A stretch of DNA of 64,000 nucleotides from Phlebotomus papatasi (GCF_024763615.1 NC_077223.1:59954627-60018626), one strand, 5' to 3'; positions 1 to 11,200 are shown, counted from the first letter of the stretch. Numbers and translations are program-made. The notes: generated by a model not told the origin, from the letters alone.

Positions 1-237
1 TTGCATTTTTAACAGAATTTTGACATTTCTACCTACAGCAATTTTTGAGAAAAATTCCTCCCAATGCGTAGAGGCCTTAATGCTTTTCTTCACTGGCTTT
101 TCTTCAGATAGGCTACTTTAGAGATAAGAGATAAAGGGGGTTCTTTTCTTTTTGAGTTTGACATCACGTTATTTGTCATCACACCATCTGACCGTTACTA
201 CGTCTAGAGGCCAAAACCGGGAAACTAGCTCATAAGT
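1..237. other. Unique non-coding sequence
   Basis: No credible exon, RNA gene or repeat end is seen. The stretch precedes the first recognisable interspersed repeat. Confidence 0.4.
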
Positions 238-589
238 CTACCCATTCCCCTCCAAAACCATCTATTTTGGGGTTGCTCGAAAATGCATCGTGTGATTTTT
301 ATTCCGATTTTGGGATGTGATTTAGAAGTTCCCTAGGCGGTTTTTTTCCATATGTGAAAATATCATTGACTAATTCTTAATAAAGGTTTTTCATAGTCAA
401 AGGTCAACAAGCTTGTTAACAAGACTCTATAGACTATAGAGAGTGTATTTCCCAACCGCATGTTGTCATATTTGGTCTCGTTGGAAGAGTCTTGGAATTT
501 GTGACAAGTTTGAGCCGGTTATAACCCAGTAATAAATTGGTTTATAGCCGCTTAAATAATTTTTATCAGAATATCAATTGTTTTACTCC
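238..589 (+). repeat. Interspersed repeat family A, left part
   Basis: This stretch shares a string of landmarks with sequence near 10675-11200, 26260-26870, 37140-37685 (reverse strand) and 42700-43010: a phrase meaning 'cattt/tcatatttgg then tcgttggaa(a)g(a)gtcttggaatttgtgac', followed by runs resembling 'ccggttataa' and 'taataaattgg/aaccga'. It has no open frame of note. The copy is interrupted after position 589 by the DNA element at 592-1653 and continues at 1656. Its biological origin is unknown; it has no visible terminal repeats of its own. Confidence 0.6.
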
Positions 590-591
590 TA

Positions 592-1653
592 AAGGCTCAT
601 AATTTTGGACAGTCTGCTTATAAGCATCGATGTTCCAAGTTTGTAGTGCGATATTTTCAATACTATTTGATTTTTTTTGTTACTTTCTTTTCCGAAGGGT
701 TGTTTAGGAACTTGGATAGCTATTTGTCGTCTTTTTTTTACTAAAATTTGTTTTAATACGTTTAAAAATGAATTGATATGTATAGGTGAATTTGACTCTT
801 ATTTTGAACAACTTGGTTATTAATATGGACAACTTGGCTGAAAATTTGGACAGCTAATCCGCCTCAACAGGATGCCCATTGTTCTTCATTTCATGAACCA
901 ATCTTATCAAGTCCTCTTCCTGTTCATGTAAGGGAAACGTAGAATGTCACAAGAAGCTTGGAAACTTTCCATATCACTGATTAAAATGAGTTGACTTCGG
1001 TACTCCAAGTACGTGCGGATTAGCGCATTCCTTGACCTTTCCGGGAGCCTTTCAAGGTTTTTCTCACTACATCTCGTTCGTAGAGATGATGCTCCTTTGT
1101 TTCTCCAGGCATTTATCCAACCTAGTCATCACAAAAGCTAAAACTTCACGAAATTTCGTGAGAAAAACACCTGTCCAAAATAAGGAGTATCACCTCACTG
1201 GTGAATGTCTTAGAAAATTTCCCATTTTTCACACGAAAAATCTAATTCACAAGGAAAATCTCACTTCAGGTCAAATCAACAAGTCACTATAAATGTGAAT
1301 TAACACAATATTCAATGAATATTTAATAATATCACTCAAAAAATGCGAAGAAACATTGTTAGTACTTCACCACAGCTAAATAAGACTGAAGTAAACACAA
1401 AGTTCTGTCATATTTCTCGTATGCAATTGCTCACACTGAATTTTCAACAAAGCAATTTCAACTCAAATCATATTCAAAATTTAATGTATTTAGTGTTAAA
1501 ATCTTCCAAAGAGAATAAATATTTATATAGAATTCATTATTCATCAAATATTGGAATAAAAATCCATAATTTAATTCAATTTATTTTTAGTGTCCAATTT
1601 TACCCTCAAAGTGTCCAAATTTAGAAACTGTCCAAAATTATGAGCCTTTACCC
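592..1653 (-). mobile_element. Pogo-like non-autonomous DNA element, inserted in repeat A
   Basis: The ends are inverted repeats: AAGGCTCATAATTTTGGACA on the left and its complement ending in GAGCCTTTACCC on the right, each bordered by TA (590-591 and 1654-1655). Paralogous copies of the host repeat (for example the reverse strand near 37357) read straight through 'actcctaaaatatttt', so the uninserted site is visible and the duplication is TA, as in Tc1/mariner/pogo elements. The left end lacks about five bases present at the right end. On the minus strand, 854-931 encodes HEQEEDLIRLVHEMKNNGHP, resembling the start of CENP-B/Tigger-type transposase DNA-binding regions, and a pipsqueak-like HTH relic lies just before it. 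Frameshifts and stops make it non-coding today. The element at 59469-60536 is the same family in the opposite orientation. Confidence 0.72.
854..931 (-). pseudogene. Transposase DNA-binding-region relic (CENP-B/Tigger-like)
   Basis: A minus-strand open segment reads LHEQEEDLIRLVHEMKNNGH and then PVEAD before a TAG stop. The acidic start followed by 'LVxxVxxMxxxGxP' is the usual look of the second helix-turn-helix region of pogo/Tigger/jerky transposases. The matching segment at 60192-60269 differs at only a few residues (I/V, E/Q, V/I). No DDE catalytic region follows. The fragment is a fossil inside a deletion derivative; the assignment rests on motif shape only. Confidence 0.5.
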
Positions 1654-1920
1654 TAAATTATTTTCGGCAATGTTTTGTGTGATTTATAAATCGGTTCAAA
1701 TCGATAGGCAAACAGCAAGGAACCGCTTATAAATCGATAAGTAATTTCTATCCCAAAATCAGTTGTATTTCTCCTATGTTTAAGCGATATTTTGAACGAT
1801 TTATAAATCGGTTAACGGTAAATGACGTGAAAGTACTTTTGGGGTAGAGCATCCAAGACACGAATTCGAGCATTTCACAAAGCATAAGAAGCTTTTGCTA
1901 CAGGAACCTATAAAGATTAA
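1654..1920 (+). repeat. Interspersed repeat family A, right part
   Basis: Continuation of the repeat that starts near 238. It contains 'gtgatttataaatcggttcaaatcgata' type wording in pieces, followed by 'ggtaaatgacgtgaaagt', which recurs at 26800 ('gataaatgatgtgaaagt') and in complement near 37200. Confidence 0.6.
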
Positions 1921-4540
1921 TAAAAAGTGAAGCTATTTTTTCACCTTTCCTTGTAAAAATTTTGCAGATATTCCACCGCGACTTTAACAAATTTGCTTGT
2001 AGTTTTTGTATTATTTCGGCGAATATTTTTAACATATTTGTATTTGGCGAACATATGTATTTTTAGATAGCTTTTAATGAAAAATTTCGAAATATATTAG
2101 GCTGATAAGTAAATTTTCTTTAGAAAAAAACTTTCAATTAGTCTTGAGTGCCTCTATGCGAAAACGTATGGAAACATGAATTTCAAGAGGCCCCTGCTTT
2201 GCTACCTCTTTTATTTCCATAATTACCTCTTTCTAACATAGAATTTAGTCGCCACTTTAAAAGTATGACCTTACCTTAAGTGTGCATTGGGGTAAAGAAA
2301 ACCGTTTCTAGATTTTCTTTATTTCCTGGGGTGGATGATAGAATACCCGTGACCTATATTTTTTACAGTTTGATGTCTTGGTCGGTAATAAACTGAAAAA
2401 TCGTTTGATTAAATATTATTCCTTCTGTCTTTCTCTCTTTAAGTTCGTCTATTAAAAATGCAGTGGAAAATCTTTTTATAAGTACTTAACTCTTGAACAT
2501 AAAGCTTTTATTCATGACTTCGGTAGGCTTTATTAATCTGGGCAAATAATGCGGAACTATAATTCTAGAGTATAGGAATCTAAGTCACGAATTTGAATAT
2601 TTCACAAGGCTGGAATATTTTACCATCCTCTTTTTAGAATTGTACTTTATATTATAGCCTGTAGCATAAAAATAATTAAAAGTTCTAAACTCGTATAAAC
2701 GTATCTTGATAGCATCACAAATTGCTTGAAGATTTTTTTTGTTGGCGTAGTGTAATTCAATAAGCAAATGAAAATAAAAGAGTTTTGTGTGATTTACTGA
2801 GTTAGATGGAAATTCTGAGTGTGCAAAATGGTTATAAGAGTTTAATTAAATTCCTCTAAGTGTATCTGCAGCGCCTGCAAAAGCTCGTCGAGTGCTTTTA
2901 TACTCTTTCTCGTCTGCATTGCCACTGCAGAGGGAAAATCTTTTGTCCATCGTGGTGTTGTCTTTTGTGTGCTAAAACAGTTGAATGTTGCTTGATGGGA
3001 AAAGGTGCGGGATGAGAATGCTAAAGTGTCAGATGGATGTTGGTGTCTTTTATTAAATCAAAACTAAAAGACATTAATCAAAAGTTGAACAAAATCTCAT
3101 AACTGTCACCTCTGTCACTATTGTGTGAAAAGTGTTGTGGATATGGAAGAGTGATAAATAAAATGATATTAGAATCATCTTCCTTGCACATACTGTGAGA
3201 TTAATTGAAAATGTTCTTAATGGGCAATACACTGGGGGGTGAATTGGGTGGAATACGTGTGTCTTGGAATTCCTGTCTGTGAATTAGAAAAGATAAATTC
3301 ACAGAAGACTTTCTTACCCCAAAAACTCCCTTCATCTTTCCTCAAATAATAGCATAATCTCAGTTGAAAAGTAGATTTTATGAACACACTCAGAAGAGAG
3401 ACACATTTGAGTTTTACTTACATAATGGGCATGTGACGAAGGAATTAGCATTCATCCACCACCCACATTTGCCCTCTCTACATATGAAGAAAATCCTCTT
3501 AAGTAAATCTTTCTGCCATGCTACTTGTGGGAAGGGAATTCCAGAAGGCAGGAACAAAAGTCATTAATTACAGGAAAACTTTCGCAAGGGGTTGAGTGTA
3601 TTTTTTGACAAGGAAAAAGGCCCATCGTGAAAAAGCCCCTCAATGGCGCCACGGAAGTGCTTGGAAAATTCACTTCAATATTATCATACAAGAAAAGTTA
3701 TGAGAGGCGCTCAAATTAATTGTTGACTTTTCCAGCTCTTTTCCTCCCATCATCATCTCGGTTAAAATTTATTACTCTCAATCTGCCTAATTTTATTGTG
3801 TCTTCTCAAACCATGGCATTTTTTCTTCTGCCTCGCAGCTCTATTTTCTTCAATTCTTCCGCGAATTCCGCCCACACTCTCAACATTTCATGGTGACGAC
3901 GACACAACATGAAGGAAGTTTCTTTCACAAACCATACTTTCACTCTATGCTCCCATCCAAGGCACTTCCGCACTGACAACTTTTTGTACCAAAGAACATC
4001 CCATGCCATTTCCCACGAGATCTCATCTGCTTCTGCAACTCCACGAGGCCTTTTCTCTACTGCGCTTCCCTGGGGTTGAGTTATTAAATTGAGAATTTTC
4101 ACAATTACACTTTAATAAATTCAAAGAGAAATTATCTAGATGTACTGGAAAATCTCTGTAAGACAAAGACAATTTTATTTGAAAGTCAGTGTTTCATATT
4201 TTATTAAAGGAAATTTAATGCAGACAACACAATATATTAATTTGAAAGCTAAATTGTTTAAAACAATGCGCATTTAGAAGAGTATCTACAAGTAACATCC
4301 AAATAGCGTCAAATTATTTCCTTGTATAAGATCTCTTTCTTTATACAAGGATGACAACTCCAAGAAAATTTAGTTACAATTCAACACAAAAATGTTGAGC
4401 GAATTACACATCCATTCACAACCCCTAAATCAGGTATGCCTCAATTAAGGCCTTAATAAAGCCCTATCTATCATGTCTTACTTTTACGAATCCCCAATTG
4501 AAAATACTTCTTACAAAATGAAAATATAATATCAGACGGG
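1921..4540. other. Unique non-coding block
   Basis: Small open frames here (for example 3806-4102 on the minus strand, 98 codons, starting from GTG) lack ATG starts, splice partners or recognisable domains. Sequence texture is mixed, with moderately GC-rich stretches such as 2860-2960 and 3960-4080. It is most likely intergenic or intronic sequence of a gene lying outside the window. Confidence 0.4.
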
Positions 4541-4544
4541 TGCC

Positions 4545-4745
4545 TCTGGATAAAGTGGTGCGGTCTAAAGAAAACATATCAAGTTTATAGCCGATTTATT
4601 TAATAGAATTTATCCGAAAAACGGACTGGCTTAAACCATTTACCTTTAACAGGAGTGAATTTAATTGGGAATGCATAAAATGGGCCCAAATGGAGGCCTA
4701 AGTGCAGTAGTTCTGCAAGGAGCCACATCAGCACTATAATCTAAT
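4545..4745 (+). repeat. Decayed copy of the 20090-20543 SINE (3' part)
   Basis: 4672-4722 ('atgcataaaatgggcccaaa', then 'ggcctaagtgcag', then 'ttctgcaaggag') matches the 3' part of the SINE at 20455-20512 with the same order and spacing. A weaker resemblance to the tRNA-like head ('ggtgcctctggataaagtgg') is seen at 4540-4560. Divergence shows it is old. Confidence 0.5.
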
Positions 4746-5130
4746 GTCTACAAAATGAAAAGGCAATGTTTTGCATTCGTAGTGTACGAAAGCTGAATAA
4801 GAAAAAAACGTTATATTTTAGGGAATAATTTTTACTTGATTTTTCCATAGAGAGAAGAGCTGTATATAATTCCTCGATTTTGAATTCTTACCCCCCAAGT
4901 TGTCGTATTTCGGTAGAATTCTGGGAATCTGACGTTTCGAGTTTCTTGATATCATTGGAGTGGAAAGGTTTGAAAAATTACAAAGCTCAGGCTGCTCCCC
5001 ATCGCACCGATAAACAGCGTCAAACTGCTAAAAAATAGTCACGGAAACTCAACGATCACCTTCTGAAAAGATTCCAAGGCTCCGTTTTGATGGACGACAA
5101 AATCGTCGTTAAGGGTGATTTCAATCTGGA
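4746..5130. other. Non-coding, partly repeat-A-like
   Basis: 'cggtagaattctgggaatctg' style wording at 4910-4935 resembles 10642-10665 ('cggtagaattttggaaatct'), so a repeat-A fragment is present. No gene is seen. Confidence 0.4.
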
Positions 5131-5300
5131 GGCAACCAAAATCCCGAAAGCCAAAATCCCGACCGCCAAAATCCCGAATGCTAAAAATCCTGAAAGAGAT
5201 GAAATTACAGAAGATAATGTGTAGAATAATTTTCCAAGATATAGAAAATTTCCTTTGCCTCCAGCAAGTGCGAGTGGAATTGTGGGAGTAGCTATGGAGC
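5131..5300 (+). mobile_element. Foldback-like element, copy 1 (right arm lost)
   Basis: The left arm carries three units of the 15-bp subrepeat CCAAAATCCCGAAAG (5137-5185), then the same loop sequence as copy 2, including 'tttcctttgcctccagcaag'. The right arm of reversed subrepeats is missing; sequence after 'gtagctatgg' is unrelated. The left terminus reads TGGAGGCAACC, a variant of the CGGTGGCAGCC terminus of copies 2 and 5. Confidence 0.65.
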
Positions 5301-5430
5301 TATGACTATTCAAGATGAACATGCACGTTCATACAAATAATTTTTAAATGAGAATTTTTTAATCTTTGGAGGGATAGTAATGGGTTTTAATTCATATCCA
5401 AGTACTTTTGAATAGTTAAATCAACAGGAT

Positions 5431-5439
5431 ATTCATCAT
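5431..5439 (+). repeat. Target-site duplication, left (copy 2)
   Basis: ATTCATCAT, repeated exactly at 5742-5750 directly after the right end of the foldback-like element. Confidence 0.8.
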
Positions 5440-5741
5440 CGGTGGCAGCCATAATCCCGAAAGCCAAAATCCCGAAAGCCAAAATCCCGAACGCCAAAAT
5501 CCCGAAAAGGCCAAAATCCCGAAAGCCAAAATCCCGAATTTTTAAAATTCTGAAAGGGATGAAATTATATGGAGGAAAATGTTTAGAATAATTTTCCAAG
5601 ACACAGAAGATTTCCCTTTGCCTCCAGCAAGCGCGAGTGAAATCGTGAGAGTAGCTATGACACTTTTAAGAATTCGGGATTTTGGCTTTCGGGATTTTGG
5701 CCCATTCGGGATTTTGGCTTTCGGGATTTTGACCGGGACCC
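5440..5741 (+). mobile_element. Foldback-like element, copy 2, 9-bp target duplication
   Basis: The left arm (5440-5538) holds six units of a 15-bp subrepeat CCAAAATCCCGAAAG. A ~150-bp loop follows, and the right arm (5670-5741) holds the same unit reversed (CTTTCGGGATTTTGG). The element begins CGGTGGCAGCC and ends GACCGGGACCC. It is flanked by ATTCATCAT at 5431-5439 and again at 5742-5750, a 9-bp direct duplication. Arms built of tandem subrepeats, a central loop and 9-bp duplications are the description of Drosophila foldback elements; homology to those is not claimed. Open frames through the arms (poly FGILA) are artefacts of the repeat. Confidence 0.85.
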
Positions 5742-5750
5742 ATTCATCAT
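5742..5750 (+). repeat. Target-site duplication, right (copy 2)
   Basis: ATTCATCAT, matching 5431-5439. Confidence 0.8.
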
Positions 5751-6756
5751 ATGTCCTCACATCCTCAAAAGAATACGTAGTTTTAGTCCTAGTTTCATAT
5801 ACTTTTACTACTAGGAATGTCCTGTCATTTCAATTAGAGACAAATAGTTTAACTAATATACGGATTTTAGTTTTGGTTAAATCGAGTCATTTCACGAAGT
5901 ATATACAAAACAAGCTTCACTTCAACGGCAAATATTGAAGAAACTAGGATGCTAAACGATCCTAAACTTTTACCGTCCAATTTTCTATATCCTTTACTCT
6001 ATCTGATATCAATTTGCTACAATTCTAACAAGTAGTTTCTATGATATTAGAGATTAAAAATTGTCAAATTCTTATTGAAATTAGGTCATTATGCTTAGTG
6101 CTAATGACACCCGTTCATTCACTTCTTGATCAGCATTTTTTCGTCAGTAAAATAAAAAATGTGCAATTTTGCAATGACGCATTATGGGTTCACGGAGTAC
6201 ACCTTAGTAATTAAGTCTGGTAAAAACGATTTTGTATAAATAGGATTAATTTTTGTAAAATAAATCAGATTGCGGTAGAGATTCCTGAGTTTCACTTCCA
6301 GCGGTACGAGAGTGCTTGTTCCAGAGAAATCGCATCTCCTTTTTGGCCCAAGACCAGAGGCATCCTATTGTCTAAGGATTACCAGCGGCCATTGGCTCCC
6401 TACTGCCAGGAAACAGCGGCTTCTCTTCAAGAAGCCTTAAGAACTAGGGCAGGATTTGAGAATATTCATTTGCCGGACTGCGAGGTTGGAAATTTATTTC
6501 TAACCTTGGTTAAAACTCTCTCGAGGCACCCTCGTGGGTAGCCTACACAAGGGGGTATTACTGCCTTAAGCCCGGTGGCTCGAAAGAGCCGTTACTAGAG
6601 GCCGTGAAAACAGTCGAGAATCAGTCCAAATAGTGGAAGAATTTTCCAGAAAGTTCTCACTAGAGCAAGTGAATAATCTGACGGGATTCGGATTATTCTC
6701 TTCCTCTAGCTTAGGCTTTTCAGCTGTTTGGAGCCGAAACAATGACACTGTAAAGG
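5751..6756. other. Non-coding block with GC-richer island
   Basis: 5751-6290 is ordinary AT-rich sequence. About 6290-6610 is GC-richer, with phrases such as 'cggtggctcgaaagagccg' (a short hairpin, GGCTC/GAGCC). It has no open frame and I do not recognise it; it may be a fragment of a mobile element's untranslated region. Confidence 0.35.
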
Positions 6757-6856
6757 ATTCGGGATTTTGGTTTTCGGAATGTTGGCCCATTCGGGATTTT
6801 GGCTTTCGGGATCTTGGCTTTCGAGATTTTGGCTTTCGGGATTTTGACCGGGACCC
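6757..6856 (+). mobile_element. Foldback-like element, copy 3 (right arm only)
   Basis: Five reversed subrepeats (GATTTTGGCTTTCGG and variants) end in the family terminus GACCGGGACCC at 6846-6856. The conserved loop and left arm are absent, so this is a truncated or recombined copy. The next base begins a separate large inverted repeat. Confidence 0.65.
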
Positions 6857-6857
6857 C

Positions 6858-7171
6858 TCCTTGTTCATCCTGTCCGTTATGAATTCATTCAGTGCTACGA
6901 TGCTCACAAAAACAGATGACCATATCCACATAATGCACACTTCTTCGGAAATTTGGGAATTATGATATTGGGATTTATTAGCCAGAACCATAAGTAGTTT
7001 TGCTAAGTAAAATTGCTGACAAGGAAGCTGATTGAAAGGGTCCCATATATCCATATACCCCAATACCAGAATTCCCAAATTTCCGAAAAAGTACGCATTA
7101 TGTGGAAGGTCATCTATTCTTGTGAGCGTCGTAACACTGAATGAATTCAAAACCGACAGGATGAACAAGGA
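6858..7171. mobile_element. Inverted-repeat element with ~105-bp arms
   Basis: 6858-6962 and 7069-7171 are imperfect reverse complements over about 105 bp; both carry 'tccttgttcatcctgtc' at the outer edge and 'ttcggaaatttgggaat' at the inner edge. The ~105-bp centre is unrelated. The left edge abuts the foldback terminus at 6856 exactly, so the two may be one composite element. No transposase is present. Confidence 0.65.
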
Positions 7172-7174
7172 AAT

Positions 7175-8790
7175 CTACACTAAAATGACTTTTTCCTCTC
7201 TTCTAAAACTATGACATGTGCCCTTATCCTGATCTGACATCATGAAATTATACTAAAGCCACCCTGGAATGGCTCAGAAAGAATAATGTGCCATATTTGG
7301 GAAATATTTTAAACCCTCCCTGAATTCCGGAAGTCTGCCCAATTGAGAAATGTTGGGAAATTTTGAAGATCGACCTTAGGAAAAAAAATCAATAAAGGTC
7401 AATATTCCATTTAGAAGTTTGAAAGCAGTGACATTTTCATTTAAATATGCAAATGTCTTAGGTATTTTTTAATATTTATATAACAAATTAAACCAAATTA
7501 CCAGGTATTTTACTGATCAAACATTAAAATTTTTTGTCCAATTATAAGATTTAATTTTTTTCTACTAGTTTATTTTTTGCTTTCTTTTGTCTCTTAGACC
7601 ATCAACATCTTCTAACAATAAGCATTTCTATTATTAGCATTTACAAGTAAAAAAAAAATATCTGATTTGTTTGCGATGCGTAAAAGAAATCTTTATCCAC
7701 TGGGAATAGAGTAAATCTCTTGGCATCCAATTAAGTATCATCTACCCTCGTGGAGAAAAGTCACCAAGTCAGTGTATTAATTAGTATCTTGTAAGGCATT
7801 ATCCCTTCATCTATTGAATTTTGTCTCATTTTCTATACAAGTGTGATAAATTGTGGATAGAGTTCTGTAATTTGTGCTGTATTGTTCCTTGGAAATCCCG
7901 TCTGATCTTCCTATATATGGTGCATCTAAGGGGAAAGCCGGGGTGCTGTGTTTATCAACGGAGACACGTGAGGATTGTGACTAAGAGATTAGGCATCAAT
8001 GGGGAAAAGTGGGTGACTTTCGGTGCATGTTCTGAGAATGGATTTATGCTATTCATCTCTCCTTTTGGCCTCAGAATTAATTCACAAGACTCACTGAATA
8101 ATCCTCACACACACTCTCTGTCCTCATCCCCGATGGCGATATGCTGTGTTGATGGCATCAAGAAATGTGCCTTGTGCCATCACAATCTACGGCTATCCAT
8201 CAACGTGTCACGACATAATGCTGATGATGTGCTTCGTCTGGTGTAATTAATTATCAAAACCAACTGATGGAGTTCTCTGTACACAGGGGTGACAAATTAA
8301 ATTCTAAAAATTTTTCCACGTAATCTCCGTAACATGGTGAGGGTGGGATTTGCTTATACCTGTTGATAAATGACAAGATTTCCACCATGTCTCGCTTGTT
8401 CATCGAAAGCTTTACCCAAAATGAATAATTCCAAAGTCGTGATGTCCCCGGAGTCGCATGATTCGACGAACAGTATGGCGAAGAAGATGAAGCTTTTACC
8501 CACAAAGTTACTCCTCTAGGTTGATTTATAAAAATTGCAAAAAATATCTGCCCTTAATCCTGAAAATGTGAAGCTGGTGTGAAGCTCTATTTAATAGCTT
8601 TTAAACTTTTTTTTGTCTTCTTATTCTCCCTTGAGAACATTTTTGCTACATACTCACGAGATTATCCAGCTGAAAAATTAACCAAGCAAATCCTTGTGTA
8701 ATCCACAATTAAGAATGAGAACCCTCAGCGACACTTTTGCGGTCTTTTCGCCTCTTATCTCACATCTTCACTCTTATCCTACAAAATCGA
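7175..8790. other. Unique non-coding block
   Basis: The longest open frame (7821-8246, plus strand) starts at TTG, has no ATG near its start and matches nothing I know. No repeats with clear ends were found. It is probably intergenic or intronic. Confidence 0.35.
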
Positions 8791-8792
8791 AC

Positions 8793-9039
8793 AAATAAGG
8801 TAAAGTACCCTTACTCGACCGGGTTCCTCTATTCGACCGGTGGGTCAATTTTTGAATATTTGATGGTGAATTTCATCAATTTCTATGAATTTGTCACGGA
8901 TTCGTATTATTTAAAGAATAAATGACCTATTAATGTTAGATCATACACAAAATATTATAGCAAATATAATTAAATTGAATAAATAAATCTACCGGTCGAA
9001 TAGAGGAACCGGTCGAATAAAGGGTACTTTACCTTATTT
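8793..9039. mobile_element. MITE with ~49-bp terminal inverted repeats
   Basis: 8793-8841 and 8991-9039 are near-perfect reverse complements (about 49 bp): both contain AAATAAGGTAAAGTACCC at the outer edge and CCTCTATTCGACCGGT at the inner edge. The ~149-bp interior is AT-rich and non-coding. TA or TTA flanks cannot be separated from the repeat itself because the outer edge is symmetrical. Confidence 0.8.
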
Positions 9040-9187
9040 AAGCAAAAAGTTAACAATTCTGTTCCTTTTTCAGCAACTTCCATTAGAACAAATTTTAACT
9101 GAGGGCGAGTTGTTCTCAATCACAAAAAATGCTTAACTAAGTGTACAACATTTTTGGAGAATACTCAAACTCATGAATTCAAAGCAT

Positions 9188-9532
9188 AAGGGTGAGTGGG
9201 GTAATTCGTACATGTATAAATCGACCACTCAGAATATAATACGACTAACTCGCGAATGGCCAACTTTACAGGAGAGTGATTTAAAGCTGAGATTTTACAT
9301 GCTGATCATAGGATTTTTAAGTATCGGAACCGATATAACTTTGGGAATAATTAACTTTTCGGTATAATATTCACAGGGAAGGTAGAGGGTGTCACGGAGT
9401 ACCCGAAAAGCGAAAAAAACGAATTTTGCAAAAAATCGAGTTAGTCGCATTATATTCTGAGTGGTCGAAATGGAAAATGAGCTATATATAATTTCAAATG
9501 GCTAAAATTCTGTTACCCTATCTACCCTCCCC
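9188..9532. mobile_element. Inverted-repeat element with internal 32-bp arms
   Basis: 9221-9252 and 9437-9468 are reverse complements with one mismatch (TCGACCACTCAGAATATAAT at the left outer side). Outside them lie GGGTGAGTGGGGTAA and its rough complement GTTACCCTATCTACCC, suggesting GGGG-type ends as in other elements of this window. The interior is non-coding. Confidence 0.6.
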
Positions 9533-10165
9533 TACTTTAATATTTTAATTTGTTTCTGTTCATTATTTCGTGTATGTTTAACTCATGTGACAAGGCATCG
9601 TGTTCACAATATGAACATTCTGCGCAGTCTCATCCTATTAGATCTTATATAATATATATCTTATATATATTTTACATCTTGTTTTAAATTTACGCAATCG
9701 ATTTTAACCGCTTGATAAATAATCTCAAAGAAATAATTTACCCCGTATTAGAATTAAATTGAGATATATTCTAATCTTGTGGACACAATTAACATAATAA
9801 TTGATGTTAATTGTGTACATAATAATTGATTGACCTGGATTGAATTCAATCAGGATCATTTATCCCAAAAATATAATAATTGAATTTAATTATTTACAAT
9901 TAAATTAAATTGTAAGTTCATTTTTTTTAATTTAATAGAATTTGAGGTTAAATCTAATTTTATTTTTTGATGCTTTTAAAGCATAACAAACAGAAAAAAT
10001 AATTCATTACTTTTCAAATGTTTTCAAGAAAAAATGAGTAAAAGAAAAGATAAAAGTAAAAAAGACTTCCGTAAATATGGATATTAACAAGATTTTAAGG
10101 AAATCGAATATAGATTTAAAATTTGAATCCGATTTATTTGATAGACAATAGTTAAGTGTTAAATT
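9533..10165. other. AT-rich non-coding block
   Basis: Very AT-rich, with a locally repeated 'aataattgat' phrase at 9795-9835. No gene is seen. Confidence 0.4.
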
Positions 10166-10327
10166 GGGGTAGCACCGAACACTGATTTTTATTTCTAAAC
10201 TACTCGGACTATGACGAAAATTTCTGCAGTGGACAAGTATCCCTATAGTATCCATGAGTTCATACAGATCTCGTTCTCCAAAGTGTAATATCTAATTTTA
10301 AAAACTCGGAGTGTTCGGTGCTACCCC
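10166..10327. mobile_element. MITE with perfect 18-bp inverted ends
   Basis: GGGGTAGCACCGAACACT at 10166-10183 is exactly complemented by 10310-10327. The 126-bp interior is non-coding. A further GGGG/CCCC-rich tail (10335-10350) lies outside the right end and may belong to an older, larger element. Confidence 0.7.
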
Positions 10328-10617
10328 GTGTTCAGTGGGGCCCTGTTTCCCGTAACATATCTACTTATTAAAAAAAAATAGAATTAACCTTTTTGTAGAT
10401 TACTACATTAGGTTAGTCTAATTTCAACCCAATTCAAAAAGCACAATGGCCTCAAAATATTTCTAAATTTTGAGCACCTTAAAATTTAAAAAAAAAGCGA
10501 TAACGGGTTTAATAATGTCAATTCAATACTGATTCAGTGCTAGTATATCATCAAGTCAGAACCTTTTTACTGCTCGAACACTACAGAAACAGCACCATAA
10601 TCTATCGATATCAAACT

Positions 10618-11200
10618 CCTTACCCCTCATGGGACACATTACGGTAGAATTTTGGAAATCTGATGTAGTTCTGAAATTTTTGACGTCACGCTGTACATAA
10701 ATCAAATCTGTTTGTCCGTGCGTCTGGCCAAACGGTTAGACATTCGAACTCGGCTCTTCGGGAGACCTCCAATGCCTCCAATATATTGGCCAGACGCGAT
10801 GTTAACATTACATTTAATTTCCCTCGCCGCTTTCCTTCCATTTTGGAAGAACATTTCGTACATATACAAAAATAACGTTGGTTTATTAGTCTTATCGGTT
10901 TTTCAAGTTCAAAGGTTGAAAAGGTTCTACAAAATATATTCTTCATGTGAATAGGTTCGTGTTCGAACTTTTTGTAAAGGTCTTGAAAATTCTGACAAGT
11001 CTGAACCTATTTTAATCAGATAAAAACCGGTAATAAACCGATTATGAACACAACTAATTGTAATCCAAAATTCAATTATAATACTTTAAAATAGGCAATT
11101 TTGAGTTATATTTTGACTGATTTATAAATCGAATCAATTCGGTTTTGAATCGGTAAACTTGAAAAGGAGTTATGCAGTCGAAAAAAACTAAAGAACTTTA
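10618..11200 (+). repeat. Interspersed repeat family A
   Basis: It contains 'cggtagaattttggaaatct', 'gtctggccaaacggttaga', 'ggtcttgaaaattctgacaa', 'ccggtaataaaccga' and 'gatttataaatcga' in the same order as the 26260-26870 copy. No coding capacity is visible. Confidence 0.6.

Noticed and set aside
1032..1292. 86-codon plus-strand frame, with a similar minus-strand frame at 59825-60037
   Set aside because: They are opposite-strand shadows of the transposase relic inside two copies of the same element; similarity reflects shared DNA, not a conserved protein.
3806..4102. 98-codon minus-strand open frame
   Set aside because: Starts from GTG, no domain recognised; chance frame in GC-richer DNA.
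5131..5735. Regularly repeated 15-bp units, superficially CRISPR-like
   Set aside because: Units are adjacent without spacers, occur inverted around a loop, and lie in animal DNA.
5056..5938. Several open frames rich in FGILAFGI or DFGFRDFG (also 6566-7168, 29237-29593, 43072-43809)
   Set aside because: They are translations of the 15-bp subrepeats in foldback arms; 15 is divisible by three, so frames stay open on both strands.
7821..8246. 141-codon open frame
   Set aside because: Starts at TTG, no recognisable domain, no splice or repeat support.
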